NCBI GenBank assembly: GCA_023419315.1
Contig: JAEZYE010000043.1
Location: forward strand, 62,001 to 126,000
Length of the DNA: 64,000 nt
Origin: Pseudomonadota bacterium
Lineage (GTDB): Bacteria > Pseudomonadota > Gammaproteobacteria > Xanthomonadales > Xanthomonadaceae
Direction: 5' to 3'
The position numbers were made by a program, and so were the translations under genes. A model generated the notes under the pieces. It saw nothing but the letters and a program-made list of their open reading frames with translations. It was not told where the DNA came from and searched no databases. This document shows positions 47,183 through 55,506 of this stretch, piece after piece (positions within the stretch are counted from its first letter, which is position 1; the number at the start of each line of letters is the position of its first letter).

Positions 47183-48322
47183 ATGGTCAGCTGGTTCCGA
47201 CGCAAGAAGCCCGAGGCGCCCGCGAGCCTGCCCGAAACGCAGCGCCCGGCGCCCGCCGAAAACCCTGTTTCCGAAGAGATTTCCGAACAGGAAGCGTTGG
47301 CGCGGCAGGCCGAGGCCCTGCCTCCCGCCGCCGCCATCGAACCCGCCGCCGTGCAACCTGTGGTTCCGGACCTGCCTGCGGACCTGCCGGAGCCGGCCGC
47401 CGCCGGCAAACCGGGCTGGCGTGATCGCCTGCGCAACAGCGGCTTCGCGCGTGGCCTGACCGGGCTGTTCTCGCGCAATCCGCGACTGGATGACGACCTT
47501 CTCGACGAAATCGAGACCGCGCTGCTGACCGCCGATGTCGGCGTGTCGGCCTCAAGCGCGCTGGTCGAATCGCTGCGCAAGCGCATGAAGGCACGCGAGT
47601 TCGTCGACGCGAACGCGCTGCTGGCCGCACTTCGCGCCGAGTTGATCGCGCTGTTGGCGCCGGTCGCCAAGCCCCTGGTCATCGACTCAACTGCCAGGCC
47701 CTTCGTGCTGCTGACCGTCGGCGTGAACGGTGTCGGCAAGACCACGACGATCGGCAAGCTCGCCCGGCGTTTCAAGGATGAAGGCCGCTCGCTGATGCTG
47801 GCGGCGGGCGACACCTTCCGCGCCGCCGCCGTCGCGCAGTTGCAGGCCTGGGGCGAACGGAATGGCGTTCCCGTGGTCGCGCAAGGCCAGAACGCCGACG
47901 CGGCGTCGGTTGCGTTCGACGCCCTGCAGGCCGCCAAGTCGCGCGGCACGCAAATCCTCATTGCCGACACGGCGGGCCGGCTGCATACGCAGCAGGGGTT
48001 GATGGCCGAGCTCGGCAAGATCAAGCGCGTGCTGCAGAAGCTCGACGCCGACGCCCCGCACGAAGTGCTGCTCGTCATCGACGGCACGACCGGCCAGAAC
48101 GCGCTGTCGCAACTGCGACAGTTCCATGCGGCGGTCAACGTCACCGGCCTGGTCGTGACCAAGCTGGACGGCACCGCCAAGGGCGGCGTGGTGTTCGCGC
48201 TCGCGCGGGAGTTCGGCATTCCGATCCGCTTTGCCGGCATCGGCGAACGTCCGGAAGATCTGCGCGTGTTCGATGCCGAAGCCTTCGTGGACGCCTTGTT
48301 GCCGGAAGCGCTGGGCGCGTGA
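47183..48322 (+). CDS. ftsY: Signal recognition particle receptor FtsY
   Basis: The 379-residue protein has an acidic, Pro/Ala-rich A domain (about 1-75), then the NG GTPase: GVNGVGKTTTIGKLARRF (G1), LAAGDTFRAAAVAQL, DTAGRLHTQ (G3), TKLDGTAKGG (G4). It docks ribosome-SRP complexes at the membrane. ATG 47183 begins the family start MVSWFRRKK. mutY follows directly. Confidence 0.97.
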   Translation: MVSWFRRKKPEAPASLPETQRPAPAENPVSEEISEQEALARQAEALPPAAAIEPAAVQPVVPDLPADLPEPAAAGKPGWRDRLRNSGFARGLTGLFSRNPRLDDDLLDEIETALLTADVGVSASSALVESLRKRMKAREFVDANALLAALRAELIALLAPVAKPLVIDSTARPFVLLTVGVNGVGKTTTIGKLARRFKDEGRSLMLAAGDTFRAAAVAQLQAWGERNGVPVVAQGQNADAASVAFDALQAAKSRGTQILIADTAGRLHTQQGLMAELGKIKRVLQKLDADAPHEVLLVIDGTTGQNALSQLRQFHAAVNVTGLVVTKLDGTAKGGVVFALAREFGIPIRFAGIGERPEDLRVFDAEAFVDALLPEALGA

Positions 48323-48381
48323 GCCGACGCGCACGGCCGAAGATTCCAGAAGCCGCGATTTCAAGTTCCGGCGCAGCGGCG

Positions 48382-49422
48382 ATGCCGGATCGATTCGCTT
48401 CGGCGTTGCTGGACTGGTTCGATCTCGCCGGCCGCCATGATCTTCCCTGGCTGCATCCGCGCACGCCCTATCGCGTCTGGCTTTCGGAAATCATGCTCCA
48501 GCAGACGCAGGTGAAGACGGTCATCCCGTACTTCCAGCGATTCCTGGAGGCGTTCCCGCAGCTGCAGGACCTCGCTGCGGCTTCGCTCGATGACGTCCTC
48601 GCGCAATGGTCCGGTCTCGGCTACTACGCGCGCGCGCGCAATCTGCACGCGACCGCGCGCCTGTGTGTCGAGCGCCACGGCGGCGATCTGCCGCGGGATC
48701 CGGACGCGCTGATGGCGCTGCCGGGCATCGGCCGCAGTACCGCGGGTGCGATTCTTGCGCAGGCCTGGGGCGACCCGTTTCCGATTCTCGACGGCAACGT
48801 CAAGCGCGTGCTCGCGCGCTATCACGGCATCGAAGGCTGGCCCGGCCTGCCTGCAATCGAAAAGCAGCTCTGGGCGCTTGCGGAGACACATGTTCCAGGC
48901 CGGCGCATGGCCGATTACACGCAGGCACAGATGGACCTCGGTGCAACGCTCTGCACCCGCCACGATCCGGCCTGCATGCTGTGCCCGGTGCAGGCGGACT
49001 GCATCGCGCTGCGCACCGGCCGCGTCGATGAGCTGCCAACCTCCAGGCCCGGGAAAACGCTCCCCGAACGCACGGCGCTGATGCTGATGGCCGAAAACGA
49101 AGCCGGCGACGTGTTGCTGCAACGCCGTCCACCCACGGGGATCTGGGCTTCATTGTGGTCGCTGCCCGAAGCGGCCGATCACGCGCGCGCGCGGGCATGG
49201 TTCGAGTTGCACCTCGACGGCGAATACGAGCACGCGGAAGCGCTTCCGGAAATGCCGCATACGTTCAGCCATTACCTGCTGCGCATGCAGACGCTGCGCT
49301 GGCGCGGCCTGGACACGCGAACGCGGCTGGCGGATGGCCAGGATCTGCGCTGGGTCGCTCGCCGCGAGCTTCTTTCAATCGGCCTGCCTGCCCCGATCCG
49401 GCGGCTGCTGGCCACGCCCTGA
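48382..49422 (+). CDS. mutY: A/G-specific adenine glycosylase MutY
   Basis: The 346-residue enzyme removes adenine opposite 8-oxoguanine. Catalytic Glu is in SEIMLQQTQVKT, helix-hairpin-helix and Asp in LPGIGRSTAGAI...DGNVKRVL. The 4Fe-4S loop is CTRHDPACMLCPVQADC, and a NUDIX-like recognition domain follows (about 225-345). A GTG at 48319 that overlaps the ftsY stop would add 21 atypical residues; ATG 48382 starts the conserved region. Confidence 0.95.
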   Translation: MPDRFASALLDWFDLAGRHDLPWLHPRTPYRVWLSEIMLQQTQVKTVIPYFQRFLEAFPQLQDLAAASLDDVLAQWSGLGYYARARNLHATARLCVERHGGDLPRDPDALMALPGIGRSTAGAILAQAWGDPFPILDGNVKRVLARYHGIEGWPGLPAIEKQLWALAETHVPGRRMADYTQAQMDLGATLCTRHDPACMLCPVQADCIALRTGRVDELPTSRPGKTLPERTALMLMAENEAGDVLLQRRPPTGIWASLWSLPEAADHARARAWFELHLDGEYEHAEALPEMPHTFSHYLLRMQTLRWRGLDTRTRLADGQDLRWVARRELLSIGLPAPIRRLLATP

Positions 49423-49448
49423 CTGTTTCGATCTGCAAGGAATTCCCC

Positions 49449-49718
49449 ATGGCACGCACCGTCCATTGCGTATACGAGAAGCGCGAAACCGAAGGCCTGG
49501 ATTTCGTCCCCTATCCGGGCGAGCTCGGCAAGCGCATCTTCGCCCACATCGGCAAGCCCGCCTGGGCGGCGTGGCTCGCACACCAGACGATGCTGATCAA
49601 CGAGAACCGGCTTTCGCCCCGCGACCCCAAGCATCGCGCCTTCCTCGAAACCGAACTGGTCAAGTTCCTGTTCGATGGCGCCGCGGACAAACCCGCGGGC
49701 TACGTTCCGGAGGCATGA
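49449..49718 (+). CDS. yggX: Oxidative damage protection protein YggX
   Basis: This 89-residue protein matches YggX (probable Fe(II) trafficking protein) from MARTVHCVYEKRETEGLDF onward, including the conserved single Cys7. It protects Fe-S enzymes from oxidants. Location after mutY, whose product also guards against oxidative damage, is conserved. AAGGAA precedes the ATG. Confidence 0.95.
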   Translation: MARTVHCVYEKRETEGLDFVPYPGELGKRIFAHIGKPAWAAWLAHQTMLINENRLSPRDPKHRAFLETELVKFLFDGAADKPAGYVPEA

Positions 49719-49743
49719 AAAAAGGCGGGGATCCCGCCTTTTT
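49717..49743. terminator. Bidirectional terminator between yggX and the lipoprotein gene
   Basis: A GC stem (AAGGCGGG/CCCGCCTT core, 49722-49740) is bounded by A- and T-runs. Confidence 0.85.
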
Positions 49744-49766
49744 CCTGGCTGTTGCCGAGCCGCGCT

Positions 49767-50219
49767 TCAGTTTTCCGCTTCGCCTTCCTTGCGCTCCTCG
49801 ACATCCGCCTTGCGAAGTTCCTGTTCCGCCGCCTTCAACGACTTCATGTCGAGCGGGCTGATCGTCTTGATCCGGCACGACATCCGCATCGGGCCGCCAC
49901 CGCCGCCAATCGGCCTCACCCGGTCAAACGTAGAGACGCGCCCCATCATGTTGGTGATGGAAATCGCCGGCGCAAACTCCAGATCCGGACAAGGACCGGC
50001 CAGGTCCAGCAGGTAGGCCTCGTTGGGCTTCGTCCAGACTGCCAGCGCGGATTGGCCCAGCGGCTGCCACCCATTGATGTTCCCGAAGTAGCTGAAGTCC
50101 TTGACCGGCGCGCCCGCACTCGCGCGGTACATCGCCAACTTCTCGGCCGACGACTGCTTCGGCATGCTGGAACAGGCGGCCAGGCCCAGCACGGCAAGGA
50201 AAACGAACAGGCGCTTCAT
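49767..50219 (-). CDS. Small lipoprotein, DUF6491-like
   Basis: The 150-residue protein has a lipobox (LAVLGLAACSS) and mature sequence with FGNINGWQPLGQSALAVWTKP and a late Cys in RMSCRIKTISPLD. This pattern resembles DUF6491 proteins common in Xanthomonadaceae, assigned from memory of the pattern only. ATG 50219 has CAGGAG upstream. The C-terminus is highly charged (KADVEERKEGEAEN). Confidence 0.7.
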   Translation of the reverse strand: MKRLFVFLAVLGLAACSSMPKQSSAEKLAMYRASAGAPVKDFSYFGNINGWQPLGQSALAVWTKPNEAYLLDLAGPCPDLEFAPAISITNMMGRVSTFDRVRPIGGGGGPMRMSCRIKTISPLDMKSLKAAEQELRKADVEERKEGEAEN

Positions 50220-50316
50220 GACGACTCCTGATGGATTGAGGGAACGCCGACGCATCATGCACCGGTCACGCACCACGCCCGCATGCGCTGCCGAAGACAT
50301 TCAGCCCTCGTCCGGC

Positions 50317-50346
50317 TTGCCAGGTTCGACCGGGTTCCCGTATCAT
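50317..50346 (+). promoter_or_regulatory. Promoter of tRNA-Phe
   Basis: TTGCCA (50317-50322) and TATCAT (50341-50346) are 18 bp apart, giving a precursor leader of about 35 nt. Confidence 0.6.
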
Positions 50347-50387
50347 GCGCGGCTCGCACCCACCACGTCGTGGACCGCGAAAAACCT

Positions 50388-50463
50388 GGCCGGGTAGCTC
50401 AGTTGGTAGAGCAAGGGATTGAAAATCCCTGTGTCGGGGGTTCGATTCCCTCCCCGGCCACCA
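50388..50463 (+). tRNA. tRNA-Phe (GAA)
   Basis: A 76-nt cloverleaf is visible with a 7-bp acceptor stem (GGCCGGG/CCCGGCC), D-stem GCTC, anticodon GAA at 50421-50423 and TTCGATTCC in the T arm. The CCA is encoded. Confidence 0.98.
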
Positions 50464-50471
50464 TGAACATC

Positions 50472-50501
50472 AAGGGCTTGCAGAAATGCAGGCCCTTTTT
50501 G
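50472..50501 (+). terminator. Terminator of tRNA-Phe
   Basis: A stem with one bulge (AAGGGCTTGCA with TGCAGGCCCTT, loop GAAA) is followed by a T-run. Confidence 0.8.
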
Positions 50502-50706
50502 TTTGTCTCGCTTGCGAGTGGGCATGTCGGCGATCACTTACGCTGACCCATTTTGCGGCTCCGCGACCGATTCGAGTTCGTGCGGGGAAGAAACGCACGA
50601 GCTTCGCACCGGTTGTCCAGCTCAATAACGATTGACGCGAGTCCGCGCGTGCCCGATGCGAACAACGCACGTTCCGTCGTCACGCGTTGTTTCTTGCCAG
50701 ACAAGA
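50502..50706. other. Intergenic, nothing recognised
   Basis: About 200 bp between the tRNA terminator and the terminator of the leftward DUF1254 genes. No gene, promoter or repeat is supported. Confidence 0.4.
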
Positions 50707-50728
50707 AAGGCCTGCAATTGCAGGCCTT
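50707..50728 (-). terminator. Terminator of the DUF1254 gene pair
   Basis: A 22-bp perfect palindrome (AAGGCCTGCAA and TTGCAGGCCTT) lies 52 bp after the stop codon at 50780. The minus strand continues with TTCTTGT. Confidence 0.7.
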
Positions 50729-50779
50729 CCATTGTTGCGACACCCGGCCCGCCATCGGCACGCCGGGCTTCACCGCAAT

Positions 50780-51958
50780 TCAGTTCATCGGCTGCGCCAC
50801 CGGGAAACTCCAGGTTCCATCCAGGATGGCCTGCTGCGGGCGGTACAGGCGGACCATGTAATTCCAGCCCGGAGTAATGGGCAGGCAGTTCGGGATGTCC
50901 TTGGTGCAATTGCCGAACTGGATATTGATCGAGCCGTCGTCGCTCTTGACGCCGGTGACGCTGTTGATCGCGTAGGCGTTCAGTTCGTTCGGCTTGAAGA
51001 AGCCTTGGGCGGTGTATGCGGTGACCGACCAGAAGGCATCGACCGGCACGTCCTTCACAGTCAGGCGGTACGGCGTGCGGCCGTCGTTCTTTTCCGGAAA
51101 CACGTTGAGGTAGATGGCGTCCTTGTCCGGGTTCAGGCCCCAGCCCGATGCGGCTGCGGCCAGTCGACGGACCGGGTCGACCGCCGACTTGTCGGTGCCT
51201 GCGGCGTAGCGCAGATCCGGCAGGGTGTCGGAGACGGCAATCAGAGCGTCACGGACCTTCTTCTGGCTGGCGGGATCCCAGTTCGGGATTTCGAACGTGC
51301 CCGGCCCACCCGGCTGGCTGACGCGGATTGCGTCCTGCAACGCATTGGCCTGCTTCATGTCTTCCGGATTGTTGGGGTCGGCCAGGATGCGGATGCCGAC
51401 CATCGCATAGCGCGTGCCCACGCTCTCGCGGGTCAGCGTATGCGTGCCTGCGCCGTAGAACACGCTGGGGTTGTAGTGGTCTTCATTGATCACCAGCGCC
51501 GACAGGAAGCGGTTGCCCGGATCCGGCAAGGTGATGGTGACGGGACCGGCATCCAGATCGAACACGCCGGACGAGTAGATGGTGTCGCGGTTCAAGCGCA
51601 CGATCAGCTGCTTGTCGACCGGCGCCGGCGCGCGCGTGTGCTTGAACGTGCCGAACGCGCCGTCCTTGACCTGCGCGGCCATGTAGACGTCGGACTCGGC
51701 GCGGATGAAATTGTCGGGCGTGACGAGAATCCTGCCCTCTGAATTCTTCACCCAGCGCGATTGATCGCCCAGGACCGGAACCGACGAAGCAGAGGCCGGT
51801 GCCGTCGCTGGCGCGGCTTGCGGTGCGGTCGCTTCTTCGACCACCGGCGCGGGCTCTCCTGCGACCGGCTGCGTATCGGCCGCCTTGTCACCGCATGCCG
51901 TCAGGATCGCTGCGACCATGACCGCGATGCTGGTAACGGCAAATCTTTCCTTGCTCAT
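50780..51958 (-). CDS. DUF1254/DUF1214 lipoprotein, second of a pair
   Basis: The 392-residue protein has a lipobox (VMVAAILTACG), an Ala/Pro-rich linker (about 25-60), then a DUF1254 region (about 75-200; DTIYSSGVFDLDAGPVTITLPD) and a DUF1214 region (about 285-390; YRLTVKDVPVDAFWSVTAY, ending RPQQAILDGTW). Such proteins are common in proteobacteria and lack an assigned reaction. AGAGGT precedes ATG 51958. The related gene at 52026 lies 67 bp upstream. Confidence 0.82.
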   Translation of the reverse strand: MSKERFAVTSIAVMVAAILTACGDKAADTQPVAGEPAPVVEEATAPQAAPATAPASASSVPVLGDQSRWVKNSEGRILVTPDNFIRAESDVYMAAQVKDGAFGTFKHTRAPAPVDKQLIVRLNRDTIYSSGVFDLDAGPVTITLPDPGNRFLSALVINEDHYNPSVFYGAGTHTLTRESVGTRYAMVGIRILADPNNPEDMKQANALQDAIRVSQPGGPGTFEIPNWDPASQKKVRDALIAVSDTLPDLRYAAGTDKSAVDPVRRLAAAASGWGLNPDKDAIYLNVFPEKNDGRTPYRLTVKDVPVDAFWSVTAYTAQGFFKPNELNAYAINSVTGVKSDDGSINIQFGNCTKDIPNCLPITPGWNYMVRLYRPQQAILDGTWSFPVAQPMN

Positions 51959-52025
51959 AACGTGACCTCTTGCTTGATTGAATCGGGATGCGGGAAGAAG
52001 CGGACGCGGCGAGCGCAGTCCGGCC

Positions 52026-53504
52026 TCAGTTCTCTGCGCGCACGGCAGGCGGCGCCTTCCAGGTGCCATCGAGTGCGGCCTGCTCCGGCAGGTATTCGCG
52101 CAGCAGCATGAAGAAGGGCCCCTTGGGCGCCGGCAACCAGTTGGACTCTTTGTCCTTGCCCGGGGACTCGTGCTGAACGTAGAGCGTGATTCCGCCGTCC
52201 GCATCGCGCTTCAGATCATTCGTCATCGTCGAATTGATCAGGTAGCGATTGAGGGGATTGGGCGTCAGCAGGCTGGCGGGCAGCTCGTACATCGTGAGCG
52301 ACCAGAACGCCCTTACCGGCGGCAGCTTGCCGGGCTCGAAACGCAAGGTGTAGCGGTTGCTCGCAGCATTCAGCGGCTTGCCTTCGGAATCGACGAAATA
52401 GGCCGGATAGTTGGCTTCTTCCTTCGAGTTTCCGTAGATGCCCAGTGCCGCCGACGACATGCGCATCAGGTAGTCATTGTTGACGTACTGGCGCGTGCCG
52501 AAGCCATCGCCGCTGCCCTTCTTGCCGGTATCGATGATCTCCGCCTTGTACTGCGCGAAGGCTTTCCATGCATCCGCAATACCGTCTTCAACTGCCTTGC
52601 GCTGCTCCGGCGACATCGCCGCCACGTCAAACGTCTTTCCAGCGCCGATGCCGGCCCGGGCGAAGCGTTCCATCAGCGCGGTTTCGCTGGGATGCGTGGG
52701 CGCGAACTGCAGCAGGAAGTTGAGGATGCCGAAGAACTCGGGCGACTTCTTCTGTTCCTCGGCGGGCAGTGGTCTGGCGAACTCCACCGGCGGCAGTGGC
52801 GCCGGTGCGGGCGTTCCCGCGAACTGCGACAAGGTCTGCACCTTGTACTGGGACTGGACTTTCTTCACTTCATCCAGATCGCTGTCGCTGAAAAGCTGGG
52901 TGCGATACAGGACAAACGCGAAGTCGGTTTCCGAACGCAGGACTGCTTTGACGCCCTTGGGCGTTTCACCCTTCCAGCGGGGCCCGGCCAGCAGGTAAGC
53001 ACCCGCATCCGTGCCGGTCTCGCGCGTGCCGACATACGCGAAGTTGTGGGTATACATGTCGACGAACTGCAGCGAGTAGTACCGCGACTTCGGCACCGCG
53101 GGCACGGTCAGCACCAGAGGTTCGGCGCGCAGATCGGCGCCGAGGAAACTGTAGGGCGTATCCGAGTTTGGCGTCTGGATGGCCTTGTCGGCCGGCGTGT
53201 AGACGCGGGCAACGTTGCTCAGCTGGTTCCAGTCGCCCTTGTATTCGGGATTGTTCTTGTCCACGAAGTACGAGTACTGGATGCGGTAGCTGTCCACGAT
53301 CGGGAAGCCGTAGATGTAGGCGTCCTTGATGATTTCCCGGAGTTCGGCAGGCGCCGGGGCGGTTGTCGTATCCGCTGCGGCTGCTGGGGGTGCGGCCGGA
53401 ACGGCGGCCTCTTCCGGCGCCTTGCGGCACGCGCCCAGCGCCGTCACCAGCAATGCAGCTGTCAGAACGCCCAGCAATCGATTCCATCTCTCGGGAATAC
53501 CCAT
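52026..53504 (-). CDS. DUF1254/DUF1214 lipoprotein, first of a pair
   Basis: The 492-residue protein has a lipobox (AALLVTALGACRK) and the full DUF1254 domain (YGFPIVDSYRIQYSYFVD; TPNSDTPYSFLGADLRAEPLVLTVP, about 70-185). The DUF1214 domain follows (about 380-490; RAFWSLTMYELP, ending LPEQAALDGTWKAP). It is longer than its downstream partner, mainly by a helical insert (about 215-345). GGAGTGGG precedes ATG 53504. Both members probably face the periplasm; function is unknown. Confidence 0.82.
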   Translation of the reverse strand: MGIPERWNRLLGVLTAALLVTALGACRKAPEEAAVPAAPPAAAADTTTAPAPAELREIIKDAYIYGFPIVDSYRIQYSYFVDKNNPEYKGDWNQLSNVARVYTPADKAIQTPNSDTPYSFLGADLRAEPLVLTVPAVPKSRYYSLQFVDMYTHNFAYVGTRETGTDAGAYLLAGPRWKGETPKGVKAVLRSETDFAFVLYRTQLFSDSDLDEVKKVQSQYKVQTLSQFAGTPAPAPLPPVEFARPLPAEEQKKSPEFFGILNFLLQFAPTHPSETALMERFARAGIGAGKTFDVAAMSPEQRKAVEDGIADAWKAFAQYKAEIIDTGKKGSGDGFGTRQYVNNDYLMRMSSAALGIYGNSKEEANYPAYFVDSEGKPLNAASNRYTLRFEPGKLPPVRAFWSLTMYELPASLLTPNPLNRYLINSTMTNDLKRDADGGITLYVQHESPGKDKESNWLPAPKGPFFMLLREYLPEQAALDGTWKAPPAVRAEN

Positions 53505-53792
53505 GAACCCACTCCATCTGAAGACGGAAGAAGGTTGAACGTCTCACGTAATGCACGCTACCGAATTTCCTACACGAAAATTCAAGTAAAACCACTGACG
53601 GCGTCGTGCAGCCTGTGTCCTACCAAGGCAAAGACCGCGCACTCGTGTGTGTTTCCGAATGCGCCTGCGCCCCTGCCGGCTGCCCGTCGTCCCGGCTCCG
53701 ACTCACGTCCGCCGCGTTCCGCCTGCACGCGGCCCTCGCAGCGATGCGGGAAAATGAAGCCACGCCACACGCATCGAGGATCCGTTCACGCA
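53505..53792. other. Divergent intergenic region
   Basis: This 288-bp gap separates the DUF1254 pair (leftward) from mpg (rightward). Around 53560-53590 it is unusually AT-rich (CCTACACGAAAATTCAAGTAAAACC), probably the promoter area. No repeat or RNA gene is recognised. Confidence 0.4.
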
Positions 53793-54404
53793 ATGCGCCT
53801 TGCTTCCTTCGGCCGTCGTCTTCCGCGCGGCTTCTATGCACGCGATCCGCGCGCGGTGGCGCCGGAACTGCTCAACAAGCTGCTGGTGCGCGATGACGGA
53901 CGCGCGGGCCGCATCGTCGAGGTCGAGGCGTACTGCGGCGACGAGGATCCCGCGGCACACACATTCCGTGGCCGCACGGCGCGCAACGCGACCATGTTCG
54001 GGCCACCCGGACATCTGTACGTCTATTTCACTTACGGCATGCACTGGTGCGCCAACACCGTCTGTGGCCGCGATGGCGAGGGCGTTGGCGTGCTGATGCG
54101 CGCCATCGAACCGGTTCATGGCATCGAACAGATGCGCGAGGCGCGCGGTCTGCCGGCCCGCGCGGTTGATGTCGGAAGCGGCCCGGCGCGGCTCGCGCAG
54201 GCGATGGGCATCACCGGCGCGGCCAATGGCCTGGATCTGGTACGGGCCGAACAAGGCATCAGCGTGGTGGACGACGGCACGCCGCCGCCCGCCATTCCCG
54301 GACAAGGGCCGCGCATCGGCATTTCGCGTGCCATCGAGTTTCCGTGGCGCTGGTATGTCGCCGGCAATCCGCACGTGAGCCGGATGCCGCGTCCACGTCG
54401 CTGA
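53793..54404 (+). CDS. DNA-3-methyladenine glycosylase (Mpg/AAG type)
   Basis: The 203-residue protein matches the AAG family: ARDPRAVAPELLNKLLVRD, the catalytic region IVEVEAYCGDEDPAAHTFRGRTARNATMFGPPGHLYVYFTYG (partly quoted), and DVGSGPARLAQAMGI. It excises alkylated purines. With the ATL at 17076 it gives the window two alkylation-repair genes, not linked to each other. Confidence 0.9.
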   Translation: MRLASFGRRLPRGFYARDPRAVAPELLNKLLVRDDGRAGRIVEVEAYCGDEDPAAHTFRGRTARNATMFGPPGHLYVYFTYGMHWCANTVCGRDGEGVGVLMRAIEPVHGIEQMREARGLPARAVDVGSGPARLAQAMGITGAANGLDLVRAEQGISVVDDGTPPPAIPGQGPRIGISRAIEFPWRWYVAGNPHVSRMPRPRR

Positions 54405-54471
54405 GCCTGCAAGCCCGCCCACTCACGCGACGGCGACGGCGTTGCGGTTTTCCTGAAGCAAGGAGCCGCCC

Positions 54472-54807
54472 ATGCCTGCACTGCTGACGCCCGACAGACG
54501 CTACATCATCGTGCGTGGACAACTCTGGCGCGCGAGCAATCCCCATCTGGACGCGGAAACGCGCACGCGCCTGACCGGCGAACTGATGCGTGCCCGGCGC
54601 GAGGTCGGCGCCGCCTTGCGGACGAACGATGCTGCCCGGCTTGCCGCTGCGCGCAAAGCCGTGCACGCGGGCAAGGTGGCGCTCGGTGAGCGTGGGCCGG
54701 TGTGGTGGACAGACGGCGCGCCCGACTTCAATCGCAGGCAGGTGCGCAACACGCCCTACGCCGAATGGTTCGCTTCGATGGATGCAGATGAAGGCGGTGG
54801 CGCGTGA
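54472..54807 (+). CDS. Conserved hypothetical protein
   Basis: The 111-residue protein opens with RRYIIVRGQLWRASNPHLD and contains GPVWWTDGAPDFNRRQVRNT followed by PYAEW. The Trp- and Arg-rich pattern looks conserved but I cannot assign a function. An excellent AAGGAG precedes the ATG. No signal peptide is present, so it is probably cytoplasmic. Confidence 0.75.
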   Translation: MPALLTPDRRYIIVRGQLWRASNPHLDAETRTRLTGELMRARREVGAALRTNDAARLAAARKAVHAGKVALGERGPVWWTDGAPDFNRRQVRNTPYAEWFASMDADEGGGA

Positions 54808-54844
54808 CATCGGTGGTCAAGCGGCGGGCTCGGCAGGCGTCGCG

Positions 54845-54850
54845 TACCAT
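54845..54850 (+). promoter_or_regulatory. -10 element of the LEA-like lipoprotein gene
   Basis: TACCAT lies 28 nt before ATG 54879. Confidence 0.35.
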
Positions 54851-54878
54851 GGCCGGGTTCCCGGTCTGGAGTGGCGGC

Positions 54879-55355
54879 ATGATTCGGAAAAGCGTTTTCG
54901 CGATGGTGGCGGTGGCGACTTTGTGGCTCGGCGCCTGCAGTGGCGGCCCGGTGCGCCGGGTATCGGAGCCGAGCGCAAGCATCCAGCAACTCACCGTGCA
55001 CGCGAACGGCGCCTGGTCGGTGGACCTGCGCCTGCAGAACTACAGCAGCATGCCGATGCGGTTCGATCGTGTCCGGCTGGAACTCGAGGTGGATGGGCAT
55101 CCCGCCGGCACCCTCGATGCGAGCCCGGGCTTGTCCGTCGGTCCCGAATCCGCTGACGTGACCACCCTTCCGTTCACGCCCGGGGCCGAAGCCCGGCTGG
55201 TGCTGGCCGATGCGCTGTCGTCGCGGCGCTCGCTGCCCTACAGCCTGAAAGGTCCGGTGACCGCCACGCCCGAAGAGGGCAAGCCGCGCGACTTCGACAT
55301 ATCGAGCCGCAGCGCGCTCAATCCGGTGCCGGGGCTGGACGGCGTCCTGCGCTGA
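54879..55355 (+). CDS. Lipoprotein with LEA type 2-like domain
   Basis: The 158-residue protein has a lipobox (AVATLWLGACS). The mature beta-rich domain (SIQQLTVHANGAWSVDLRLQ, then SMPMRFDRVRLELEVDG) resembles the WHy/LEA-2 fold found in secreted bacterial proteins; this is a pattern judgement. ATG 54879 has GGAG 6-9 nt upstream and the signal peptide starts there; the open frame begins at 54804, overlapping the previous gene. Confidence 0.72.
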   Translation: MIRKSVFAMVAVATLWLGACSGGPVRRVSEPSASIQQLTVHANGAWSVDLRLQNYSSMPMRFDRVRLELEVDGHPAGTLDASPGLSVGPESADVTTLPFTPGAEARLVLADALSSRRSLPYSLKGPVTATPEEGKPRDFDISSRSALNPVPGLDGVLR

Positions 55356-55384
55356 GGCGGGTTCCCCTTTTCGCATGCCTCTTG

Positions 55385-55410
55385 ACGGCTCCCTTCGCGG
55401 GAGCCGTTTT
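55385..55410 (+). terminator. Terminator
   Basis: A 9-bp perfect stem (55385-55393 with 55399-55407, loop TTCGC) and four T residues follow the LEA-like gene. Confidence 0.88.
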
Positions 55411-55461
55411 CGTCTGCGCCGGGACACCGCGCCGGAAAGGCTCCGCAGCCACCATACGCCG

Positions 55462-55467
55462 TAGTAT
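55462..55467 (+). promoter_or_regulatory. -10 element of the acyl-CoA dehydrogenase gene
   Basis: TAGTAT, 27 nt before ATG 55489 and 45 nt before ATG 55507, is compatible with either start. Confidence 0.4.
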
Positions 55468-55506
55468 CCTCACGCACTTCCGCCTTCCATGGTCGCCCGA
55501 CTGCCC

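Noticed and set aside
50343..50537. Minus-strand frame with RGGNRTPDTGIFNPLLYQL
   Set aside because: This peptide is the well-known artefact of translating through a tRNA gene (tRNA-Phe on the other strand).
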